Shown here one piece after another: positions 9,295 through 16,395 of a DNA stretch of 45,756 nt (position 1 is the first letter of the stretch; every line of letters begins with the position of its first letter). The DNA comes from Bacteroidales bacterium. Lineage in GTDB: Bacteria; Bacteroidota; Bacteroidia; Bacteroidales; UBA10428. Under the pieces are notes generated by a model that ran no database searches, was not told where the DNA came from, and saw only the letters and a program-made list of their open reading frames with translations. The position numbers and the translations under genes are program-made. The DNA lies in the NCBI GenBank assembly GCA_016926375.1, contig JAFGOR010000163.1, positions 1 through 45,756 on the forward strand. The letters are read 5' to 3'.

Positions 9295-10800
9295 ATGACA
9301 AATGCCTTAGAAATAAAAAACAACCAGCGGGTTCAGCTCAAAGACATACCTGTGCTCCCTTATGAGGAATTCCTGGAATTGAACACCAACCTCACCAAAG
9401 ATTTCTATTTTCATTGTGTGAATTACTTTGCCTGGCCGCAGGGTAATCAGCTTCGCTTATTTTGCTGCATTGCCGATGATACAACAGGGCACATACTTCT
9501 TTCCTCGTCTGTAGTTGCCCATGACAACTCCCGTGAATACCCTTCATTCTCCGCAAAAAATTTGGCATTTCATGTATTTGAAAGAGAAATCCATGAAAAT
9601 ACCGGACTGAAATATTCCGATCATCCCTGGTTGAAACCGGTGCGCTATCCGGTTAACAGGGCCGATAGGAACAGTGACATCAGCAATTATCCTTTCTACC
9701 AGATTGAAAGCGAAGAATTGCACGAGGTTGGCGTAGGACCCATTCACGCAGGAATTATCGAACCCGGACATTTCAGGTTCATCTGCAACGGGGAACAAAT
9801 CCTTCACCTTGAAATTCAACTGGGCTACCAGCACAGGGGTGTTGAACAATTGTTCCTGACACCAAAAAACCTGCTGCAGCGCACTGTGCTTGCCGAGAGT
9901 ATTGCAGGAGACACCGTGATTGGGCATACCACTGCCTTCGCCGGTTTGTGGGAAAGCCTGTGCGATTTTACTCCGGGTGAAGACATCCTCCATGCCCGCA
10001 CCATCGCCTCGGAACTCGAACGGGTTGCCATTCATACCGGCGACCTGAGCGCCATATGCGCTGATATTGCCTACCAGTTAGGAAATTCGGTATTTGGCCG
10101 GTTGCGTACACCTGTAATCAATACTTTTCAGAAATGGTGCGGCTGCAGGCTGGCAAAAGGTCTCATCAGGGTAGGGAAAAACCAGTACCCGGTAACGCCT
10201 TACATGGTTGACAGCCTTACCCAACTTTTTGATGAATATGAACCCGACACCTACGAAATGTATGACCGGATGAAAACCCTACCCAGTGTGCTGGCACGAC
10301 TGGAACGAACCGGCATAGTAACACATGAACAGGCCGAACGTATTGGTTGTGTGGGCATGACAGCACGGGCATCAGGTTTGATTCGCGATATCCGATGGAC
10401 ACATCCTTACCTGATATATGGACAGATACCCCACCAGCCCATCGTTAAACACCACGGCGATGTGTACTCCAGAACCCAGATCCGCCGTCATGAGATCAGC
10501 CAATCCATACGATATATCCGCGATTTGATTGCCAACGTGCCTGCTGAAGGCAATGGCAACCCTGAACTTTCATCACCTCAACCCGATTCATTCGTGATTT
10601 CCCTAACCGAAGGCTGGCGGGGCGAGATTTGCCATTGTGCCATCACCAACGATACCGGCGAACTGGCCTTGTATAAGGTCAAAGATCCCTCGTTGCACAA
10701 CTGGCTCGCACTGGCATTGGCTGTAAGAAATAACGATATTTCCGATTTTCCGATCTGTAACAAGAGCTTTAATTTGAGCTATTGCGGAAATGATCTTTAA
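9295..10800 (+). CDS. HyfG-like (NuoCD-type) subunit lacking NiFe-binding cysteines
   Basis: The 501-residue protein joins a NuoC-like 30-kDa domain (about residues 1-130) to a NuoD/hydrogenase-large-subunit domain (about 145-501). VGPIHAGIIEPGHFRF and QLGYQHRGVEQL (about 147-186) are family signatures. The first NiFe motif, RxCGxC in hydrogenases, reads ESIAGDTVIGH here, with Ala204 and Thr207 in place of the two cysteines. The second, DPCxxC, aligns to the C-terminal SFNLSYCGNDL, with Ser495 and Gly498 in its cysteine positions and one out-of-register Cys497. It therefore cannot hold a normal NiFe centre and belongs with energy-converting hydrogenase-related (Ehr) proteins. Its present reaction is unknown; the last residue is Leu, with no maturation-protease tail. 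Confidence 0.88.
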   Translation: MTNALEIKNNQRVQLKDIPVLPYEEFLELNTNLTKDFYFHCVNYFAWPQGNQLRLFCCIADDTTGHILLSSSVVAHDNSREYPSFSAKNLAFHVFEREIHENTGLKYSDHPWLKPVRYPVNRADRNSDISNYPFYQIESEELHEVGVGPIHAGIIEPGHFRFICNGEQILHLEIQLGYQHRGVEQLFLTPKNLLQRTVLAESIAGDTVIGHTTAFAGLWESLCDFTPGEDILHARTIASELERVAIHTGDLSAICADIAYQLGNSVFGRLRTPVINTFQKWCGCRLAKGLIRVGKNQYPVTPYMVDSLTQLFDEYEPDTYEMYDRMKTLPSVLARLERTGIVTHEQAERIGCVGMTARASGLIRDIRWTHPYLIYGQIPHQPIVKHHGDVYSRTQIRRHEISQSIRYIRDLIANVPAEGNGNPELSSPQPDSFVISLTEGWRGEICHCAITNDTGELALYKVKDPSLHNWLALALAVRNNDISDFPICNKSFNLSYCGNDL

Positions 10801-10832
10801 TTTGATAATTTGATGATTTGAAAATTTGATAA
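10801..10832 (+). repeat. Tandem octamer repeat, 4 x TTTGATAA-like
   Basis: Directly after the TAA of the HyfG-like gene are four contiguous octamers: TTTGATAA, TTTGATGA, TTTGAAAA, TTTGATAA. The period is exactly 8 with single-base variants. It is non-coding and lies inside the operon, before the last subunit gene. Confidence 0.75.
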
Positions 10833-10861
10833 TTGTGTCCTTTTCAAAATAATGTATTATA

Positions 10862-10897
10862 GTCACAAACCTGCCTGCCGTCAGGCAGGGTCACAAA
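10862..10897 (+). repeat. 20-bp palindrome flanked by 8-bp direct repeats
   Basis: A palindrome at 10870-10889 (CCTGCCTG, loop CCGT, CAGGCAGG) is bounded on both sides by the same octamer, GTCACAAA, at 10862-10869 and 10890-10897. This is what a tiny insertion with target duplication would look like. A related 21-bp palindrome lies at 44577-44597. Confidence 0.7.
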
Positions 10898-10975
10898 GAC
10901 TCGAAGAACCCAATTATCATAATATTGTAGATGAATATAATATATACTTAGTGCCTTAGTGACTTAGTGGCATGA
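10898..10975 (+). repeat. Degenerate CACAAAG / CTTAGTG intergenic repeat
   Basis: After the palindrome the spacer contains GACTCGAAG and then TTAGTGCCTTAGTGACTTAGTGG, a near-periodic run of CTTAGTG units described here by its parts (10950-10972). Related words occur at 31205-31350. It is non-coding with no promoter recognised. Confidence 0.45.
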
Positions 10976-11025
10976 TTTAACAACAGCCTGTTAAGAACAG
11001 ACTCCTAATTTGAAGATTTAAAAAT

Positions 11026-11823
11026 ATGAAGTACAAAGCAAACATAGGTTCGGTTTTCTCTGAGATGCGCATTTTATACCACCAGGGAAAACAATACATA
11101 CCGGATGTCACTACCGTCGAAGTTCCGGGAATATTCAGGGGACGGCCGGTTATTAAGACAGCGGCAGCGGCAGGAGCAGGAGCAGATGAAGATATCCGTT
11201 TTCTGCCCGACCTTTGTCCTACCGGAGCCATTGACCTTGAGCCATTGCGCATCGACCTGGGGAAATGTATCTTTTGCGGCGATTGTGAAAGAGCCTGCCC
11301 GTCAAGGATAAAATTCACCAAAGACTACAAAATATTTTCTGCAACCCGTAACGGTCTTATCATACGTGAAGGCGAAGATCAAAAAATGACCATCAAAGCC
11401 GATGAGGTAAGAAAGGAGATCCGGAAATACTTCGGCACTTCGCTGAAGCTCCGCCAGGTATCTGCTGCCGGCGACAACAGTTGCGAGTGGGAACTGAACG
11501 CGTCGGGAAATGTGAATTTCGACATGGGCCGTTTTGGTATTGAATTCGTGGCTTCTCCGCGGCATGCCAACGGCATTGTTGTTACCGGACCCATCTCCCA
11601 AAACATGGCCGAACCTTTGCAAATATGCTACGATGCCATACCCGATCCCAAAATAATCATACTGGCCGGAACCGATGCGATCAGTGGCGGAATATTCGCC
11701 GGAAGCCCGGCGATCGACAGATCGTTTCTAAACAAATACCAGGTTGACCTTTACCTGGCCGGGAATCCTACACACCCCTTAACCATCATCAACGGTATAT
11801 TAGCACTAACCCGGGGCAATTAA
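11026..11823 (+). CDS. Ferredoxin-HyfI (NuoB-type) fusion subunit of Ehr complex
   Basis: The N-terminal part (about residues 60-95) is a reduced 2[4Fe-4S] ferredoxin domain: motif 1 keeps only Cys64-Pro, while motif 2 is complete (Cys81, Cys84, Cys87, Cys91-Pro). One cluster is therefore possible. The C-terminal part (about 145-265) is the hydrogenase small-subunit/NuoB fold, recognised by RFGIEFVASPRHANGIVVTGPIS and the SGGIF segment. Of the four ligands of the proximal N2-type cluster only Cys153 remains; the others are replaced by Asp150, Asp217 and Asn247. An Ala/Gly-rich stretch (about 46-53) precedes the ferredoxin domain. HyfH and HyfI are normally separate proteins. The gene ends the operon, 225 bp after the HyfG-like gene, and its 3' end overlaps the convergent DUF434 gene by 18 bp. 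Confidence 0.82.
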   Translation: MKYKANIGSVFSEMRILYHQGKQYIPDVTTVEVPGIFRGRPVIKTAAAAGAGADEDIRFLPDLCPTGAIDLEPLRIDLGKCIFCGDCERACPSRIKFTKDYKIFSATRNGLIIREGEDQKMTIKADEVRKEIRKYFGTSLKLRQVSAAGDNSCEWELNASGNVNFDMGRFGIEFVASPRHANGIVVTGPISQNMAEPLQICYDAIPDPKIIILAGTDAISGGIFAGSPAIDRSFLNKYQVDLYLAGNPTHPLTIINGILALTRGN

Positions 11824-12504
11824 ACCGGAAAGTTCCGGAAACGTTGCATTGTAAGTCCTTTCAAGTATGTCCCTGGGTATATCAACAACCTGTGTTAATG
11901 CCTTTTCAATGATCGCCGTATCCGCAGTTGCTATCACAGCTGTTTGTTGCTGCTTCAGCGCCCAATCGGCTGAACGGATCACATAACACGCCCCTTGAAT
12001 CCCAGCCTCCTTCATGTTTTCGCTGATCATCAGAGCATGTTTTTGACTGTGTGATACGGGCGCATCCAGATAAATAGCTGCTGATACCGGTTGCTTTGAT
12101 TTCAGGTACTTCAACATCAGATCCGTACATTCCCGAAAGGTTTTCTCATCACGCAATTTACCATGCAGCGAACCGGCATCGCGCAGGTAGTTGTCGGTGC
12201 TGATAAACAGGATTCTTCCCAGCCTGTAGTTCAGCAGTGTAAACAGCACGTTGTATCCGTCAATCACAAGTTCCTTGCCTTCCACATCATTTGTAAGCAA
12301 AGATTTGCGGACTTCCGATCGCTTTTTGGCCGAGATGCCCCGGTAGAGCACCGTACGCTGGTCGCCATTGAGCCGGTAGCGGTCGCCCACCAGCTTCAGC
12401 ACACCCCTTTCGGGAAATTCATGATCAACAAGATAAAAATAATCCCGGCAGGCGTTTCTGAAATTTTCATCCACCATGAGGTTATTTGTATTATTGGCTG
12501 CCAT
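11806..12504 (-). CDS. DUF434 / DUF5616 domain-containing protein
   Basis: The 232-residue protein has an N-terminal DUF434-like region (ERGVLKLVGDRYRLNGDQRTVLYRG split across about residues 32-56) and a C-terminal DUF5616-like region beginning near VIDGYNVLFTLLNY (about 81-94). The latter has spaced Asp residues and a Rossmann-like pattern that could be a PIN-like nuclease fold (inference). The family occurs mostly in archaea and anaerobic bacteria and has no established function that I know. It is cytoplasmic by sequence. It is convergent with the Ehr operon, overlapping it by 18 bp, and divergent from doxX with a 142-bp spacer. Confidence 0.8.
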   Translation of the reverse strand: MAANNTNNLMVDENFRNACRDYFYLVDHEFPERGVLKLVGDRYRLNGDQRTVLYRGISAKKRSEVRKSLLTNDVEGKELVIDGYNVLFTLLNYRLGRILFISTDNYLRDAGSLHGKLRDEKTFRECTDLMLKYLKSKQPVSAAIYLDAPVSHSQKHALMISENMKEAGIQGACYVIRSADWALKQQQTAVIATADTAIIEKALTQVVDIPRDILERTYNATFPELSGLIAPG

Positions 12505-12613
12505 AACAAGCCAATTTACATTAAAATGTTGATCAAAATGAGTGATTTGCAGATTTTTTGCTGAACCGTTCAGGTATATGACATACTTAATCCTTTTTAC
12601 AAAAAAGTTTTTT

Positions 12614-12645
12614 TAGATTTGATTATTCTTAAAAAAATAATCAAA
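12614..12645 (+). promoter_or_regulatory. -7-like box and perfect 10-bp inverted repeat before doxX
   Basis: TTTGATTATT (12618-12627) and AATAATCAAA (12636-12645) are perfect reverse complements separated by 8 A/T-rich bases; the right arm ends one base before the ATG. TAGATTTG (12614-12621) fits the -7 consensus but has no clear -33 partner. The repeat could be an operator or an mRNA hairpin that masks the start codon. Confidence 0.5.
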
Positions 12646-12646
12646 T

Positions 12647-13141
12647 ATGTCCGTTCAATCCAACGTAAAGAACTATTTCAATCTCCAGACCTTTTTCCTT
12701 GTTTCGCTCAGGTTGCTGCTGGGCTGGTACTTTTTATACGAAGGCCTTGTCAAGATAGCCAATCCCGACTGGTCGGCCTTTGGCTACCTGATGGATTCAC
12801 AGGGGCCCCTGGCAGGATTCTTTCATTCCTTGGCAGGAAATGCCAATACAATGGCCACCATTGATTTTCTGAACAAATGGGGACTCGCGCTAATCGGACT
12901 GGGCCTGATTCTGGGCCTTTTTACCGGGATGGCCTTAATCTTCGGGATGATGCTGCTCATTCTGTATTATTGCTCTCACCCGCCCCTGGCTTCAATCAGC
13001 TATATCATGCCGCAGGAAGGAAGCTACCTTTGGGTAAACAAAACGCTCATTGAAATATTTGCCATGGCGGTTTTGCTTGTTTTTCCGACAAGTCAGATTT
13101 TCGGGATGGACCGATTGATTTCTAAATGGTTTAAAAATTAG
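12647..13141 (+). CDS. DoxX family membrane protein
   Basis: The 164-residue integral membrane protein has about four hydrophobic helices. The segment RLLLGWYFLYEGLVKIANPDWSAFGYL, seen around residues 22-48, is the DoxX signature with Arg and Glu in the first helix. DoxX-type proteins are associated with quinone-linked oxidation in the inner membrane, although their chemistry is often unproved. Here it starts a run of exported sugar oxidoreductases, 11 bp before the first, so it may pass their electrons to quinone (inference). The start at 12647 is fixed by the first ATG after the inverted repeat. Confidence 0.88.
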   Translation: MSVQSNVKNYFNLQTFFLVSLRLLLGWYFLYEGLVKIANPDWSAFGYLMDSQGPLAGFFHSLAGNANTMATIDFLNKWGLALIGLGLILGLFTGMALIFGMMLLILYYCSHPPLASISYIMPQEGSYLWVNKTLIEIFAMAVLLVFPTSQIFGMDRLISKWFKN

Positions 13142-13152
13142 GTTGCTACATC

Positions 13153-14736
13153 ATGACAAAAAAGAATTCATCAAAGGTTACTACCTCCAATACCCAGACT
13201 CAAAAAATTGCCCGGCGCGACCTGATCAAAGGATTGGCTGCCGTTCCGGTATTGGGAGCTTTCTCGTATGCGTGGTTACGCAAAAACAACATCGACGAGA
13301 CTTTCAGAAAACAAATGCGCGAGGTAGTCAATTTAACTTCGCAACCCGTTGAACTGGCGCCTGCTGTTAAAGACGGGAAACCCATCCGTCTGGGCATCAT
13401 CGGATTTGGCATTCGCGGAAAACAACTCCTGCGGGCAGCAGGATTTCCCGAACCCGAATGGATTGATGAGCAGAAAAAAGCACATACCGAAAACAGGCAG
13501 AACACCAATTACCAAAATTACATGGAGCAGGAGCAGCTCAATATTGAAGTAAACGGTGTATGCGACATCTTTTCGGTATATTCCCGCGCAGCTGTTGTTG
13601 CCGGATCCAACCAATACCGCGAAGGAACCAAAGGTAAAATGGGAAAAGAACCCAAACAATACAAAACCTACCTTGAGTTACTCGATGCTCCCGACATTGA
13701 TGCCGTGATTATTGCCACTCCCGACCACTGGCATGCGCCCATGGCCATTGAGGCCGCAAAAAGGGGTAAGCATGTTTATTGCGAAAAACCAGTGAGCTGG
13801 ACCGTTCCCGAAACCTATGAACTGGTTAAGGTGGTTAAAGAGAAAGGTGTTGTTTTTCAGCTGGGTCACCAGGGAAGGCAAACGGAAAGCTATACCAAAG
13901 CCCGCGAGGCCATTGAAAAAAATGTGCTCGGGAAGGTGAACCTGATTGAAGTGTGTACCAACCGGAACGATCCAAACGGCGCCTGGGTATACGACATACA
14001 TCCCGAAGCCAATGCCGCTACAATCGACTGGTCACAGTTCATCGGACAAGCGCCTTTTCATGAATTCAGCCTGGAACGCTTCTTCCGCTGGCGCTGTTGG
14101 TGGGATTACAGTACGGGGCTTAACGGCGACCTGCTTACCCATGAGTATGATGCCCTCAACCAGATCATGAATCTGGGCATTCCGGGAAGTGTAGCCTCAT
14201 CGGGTGGCATTTATTTCTTTAAAGATGGCCGCACCGTGCCGGATGTGTTGCAGGTAGTTATGGAATTTCCCAAACACGATCTTTCGTTCCTATACAGCGC
14301 CACACTGGCCAGCGGACGCTCACGCGGAAAGGTGATCATGGGTCACGATGCCAGCATGGAAATCAGTGACCGGCTTGTGATCCACGCCGAACCGGAATCA
14401 ACACAATACAGGAAAAAAATTGAAGAAGGGCTCATTGACACCAATACACCCCTTTACGCATTCACTCCGGGTAAAAAAGGAGCCGACGGCTTTGCCACGG
14501 CTACTGAACAGTACTTTGCCAGCAGGGGCCTGCTGTATACCTACCGCAACGGCAAAAGGGTGGATACCACGCACCTTCACATAAAAGAATGGTTGAATTG
14601 CATCAGGGCAGGAATTCAACCCAGCTGCAATATTGATCAGGCATTTGAGGAGGGAATCAGCGCTCACATGTCCACCAAAGCCTTTCTTGAGAACCGGAGG
14701 GTATTCTGGGATGCAGAAAAGCAGGTGATCGTTTAG
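13153..14736 (+). CDS. Tat-signal Gfo/Idh/MocA family oxidoreductase (1)
   Basis: The 527-residue protein begins with a twin-arginine-type leader (ARRDLIKGLAAVPVLGAF, about residues 17-34), so it is probably exported folded with its NAD(P) cofactor. The Rossmann motif IIGFGIRGKQLL (about 82-93) binds the nucleotide, and ATPDHWHAPMAIEAAKRGKHVYCEKP (in two adjoining motifs, about 188-213) carries the catalytic EKP lysine of the family. It is longer than the usual 350-400 residues because of the leader and insertions. The neighbours (DoxX, a second paralogue, DUF1080, TIM barrel) point to C3 oxidation of glycosides or related sugars, but the substrate is unknown. Confidence 0.9.
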   Translation: MTKKNSSKVTTSNTQTQKIARRDLIKGLAAVPVLGAFSYAWLRKNNIDETFRKQMREVVNLTSQPVELAPAVKDGKPIRLGIIGFGIRGKQLLRAAGFPEPEWIDEQKKAHTENRQNTNYQNYMEQEQLNIEVNGVCDIFSVYSRAAVVAGSNQYREGTKGKMGKEPKQYKTYLELLDAPDIDAVIIATPDHWHAPMAIEAAKRGKHVYCEKPVSWTVPETYELVKVVKEKGVVFQLGHQGRQTESYTKAREAIEKNVLGKVNLIEVCTNRNDPNGAWVYDIHPEANAATIDWSQFIGQAPFHEFSLERFFRWRCWWDYSTGLNGDLLTHEYDALNQIMNLGIPGSVASSGGIYFFKDGRTVPDVLQVVMEFPKHDLSFLYSATLASGRSRGKVIMGHDASMEISDRLVIHAEPESTQYRKKIEEGLIDTNTPLYAFTPGKKGADGFATATEQYFASRGLLYTYRNGKRVDTTHLHIKEWLNCIRAGIQPSCNIDQAFEEGISAHMSTKAFLENRRVFWDAEKQVIV

Positions 14737-14783
14737 GATTTGAAGTGCAGTTGCATTTTTTAACATGTTTTTAACTGTTTCAG

Positions 14784-14817
14784 GTTCAACTAAGTTTGAA
14801 TTTGATTAACTTAGAAC
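14784..14817 (+). promoter_or_regulatory. Inverted repeat with -7-like box before second oxidoreductase
   Basis: CTAAGTT (14790-14796) and AACTTAG (14808-14814) are separated by 11 bp, and the stem extends by GTT (14784-14786) and AAC (14815-14817) after a 3-nt bulge. TAAGTTTG (14791-14798) inside the left arm matches TAnnTTTG, but no good -33 box was seen. The 132-bp spacer may hold an internal operator-promoter. Confidence 0.35.
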
Positions 14818-14868
14818 TTCATCAACTGCTCCATAATACAAAACTATATTTAACTAAAATCTGCATCT

Positions 14869-16356
14869 ATGAACCAAGACAAGAAAACAGGGATCAGCCG
14901 CCGGGAATTCCTGGGCAACACAGCAAAAGCTGCTGCCGTTTTCACCATTGTCCCCAGTCATGTTGTGAGTGGACTTGGGTACAAGGCTCCCAGTGATAAA
15001 CTGAATATTGCCGCAGTAGGTATCGGCGGCATGGGAAATTCCAACCTGAAAGCCGTTACCAGCGAAAACATTGTGGCTTTGTGCGATGTCGACTGGGGTT
15101 ATTCGGCAGGCGTTTTCAACTCATTCTCAGGAGCTAAAAAGTACTGGGACTGGCGCGTTATGTACGATGAGATGAAAGACTCCATCGATGCCGTTATTGT
15201 GGCAACCGCCGACCATACACACGCAATCATTGCGGCAACCGCCATGACCATGGGCAAGCATGTGTTTGTTCAAAAGCCGCTGACCCATACCGTTTATGAG
15301 TCACGGCTGCTCACCAAACTGGCTGCCAAATATAAAGTGGCCACCCAAATGGGTAACCAGGGCAGCTCGGGAGAGGGTGTCAGACAAGCCTGCGAATGGA
15401 TCTGGGCAGGCGAAATTGGCGAGATCAAAAAGGTTGAAGCCTTTACCGACCGGCCGATATGGCCGCAGGGCCTGAATCGTCCCGCACAGGGCCATTGGGT
15501 TCCTGAAACACTGAACTGGGATCTTTTCATTGGCCCTGCTCCCATGCGTCCCTATAACTCCATTTACACTCCCTGGAACTGGCGCGGATGGTGGGACTTC
15601 GGAACCGGCGCGCTGGGCGATATGGCTTGCCACATTCTTCATCCCGTATTTAAAGCCCTCAGGCTGCAATACCCCACCAAAGTGCAGGGTAATTCCACAC
15701 TGCTGTTAACCGATTGTGCTCCCAATGCTGAATTCGTAAGGTTTACCTTCCCCGCACGCACCGGGTTGAAAACAGATAAAATCAAGTTCCCCGAAGTGGA
15801 GGTTACCTGGTCCGACGGTGGCATCAAACCCCTGTTCCCCAAGGGATGGCCTGCCGGAAAAGATATGAATGATGCCGGTGGCGGTGTGATTTTCCATGGC
15901 ACCAAAGACACGCTGGTTTGCGGTTGCTACGGTAAAGATCCCTGGCTGCTTACAGGAAGAACACCTGCTACCCCGAAAACCCTGCGCCGCGTGGATGTAA
16001 GTCACGAAATGGACTGGGTGAATGCCTGCAAACAAAGTCCTGAAAGCCGTGTTGAACTTTCATCCGACTTTAAAGAAGCCGGACCCTTCAACGAAATGGT
16101 AGTGATGGGCGTGCTGGCTGTTCGCCTGCAGGGACTGAACAAGGAACTCGAATGGGACGGCCCCAGTATGCAATTCAAAAACCTGGGAGATACCGAAACC
16201 ATCAAAATATGTGTTGAAGACAACTTCTCCATCAAAGACGGGCATCCCACATTCAATAAAAAATGGACCGACCCGTTGCCGGCCAAGGCATTTGCCAGTG
16301 AACTGATCAAGCATACCTACCGGAATGGCTGGTCGCTGCCGGCTATGCCTGCATAA
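14869..16356 (+). CDS. Tat-signal Gfo/Idh/MocA family oxidoreductase (2)
   Basis: The 495-residue product starts with SRREFLGNTAKAAAVFTIVP (about residues 8-27), a clear Tat leader. VGIGGMGNSNL (about 49-59) is the nucleotide-binding loop, and ATADHTHAIIAATAMTMGKH followed by VFVQKP (about 111-136) is the catalytic region; QKP replaces the commoner EKP but keeps the lysine. PWNWRGWWDFGTGALGDMACH (in parts, about 237-257) resembles the larger periplasmic members of the family in Bacteroidota and Planctomycetota. It is only distantly similar to the first paralogue, so the two probably act on different substrates or steps. A 39-bp gap leads to the DUF1080 gene. Confidence 0.9.
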   Translation: MNQDKKTGISRREFLGNTAKAAAVFTIVPSHVVSGLGYKAPSDKLNIAAVGIGGMGNSNLKAVTSENIVALCDVDWGYSAGVFNSFSGAKKYWDWRVMYDEMKDSIDAVIVATADHTHAIIAATAMTMGKHVFVQKPLTHTVYESRLLTKLAAKYKVATQMGNQGSSGEGVRQACEWIWAGEIGEIKKVEAFTDRPIWPQGLNRPAQGHWVPETLNWDLFIGPAPMRPYNSIYTPWNWRGWWDFGTGALGDMACHILHPVFKALRLQYPTKVQGNSTLLLTDCAPNAEFVRFTFPARTGLKTDKIKFPEVEVTWSDGGIKPLFPKGWPAGKDMNDAGGGVIFHGTKDTLVCGCYGKDPWLLTGRTPATPKTLRRVDVSHEMDWVNACKQSPESRVELSSDFKEAGPFNEMVVMGVLAVRLQGLNKELEWDGPSMQFKNLGDTETIKICVEDNFSIKDGHPTFNKKWTDPLPAKAFASELIKHTYRNGWSLPAMPA

Positions 16357-16395
16357 AAAATAACTGATTACTAATACTTAAAAATAATTTTTGGT

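Noticed and set aside
2241-11823. Calling the operon a group 4 [NiFe] hydrogenase (hydrogenase 4)
   Set aside because: Gene order and folds fit, but all four NiFe-binding cysteines of the large subunit are replaced, so hydrogenase activity is not supported.
12163-12564. Plus-strand 133-codon frame
   Set aside because: It is antisense to the DUF434 gene, whose translation has clear family motifs.
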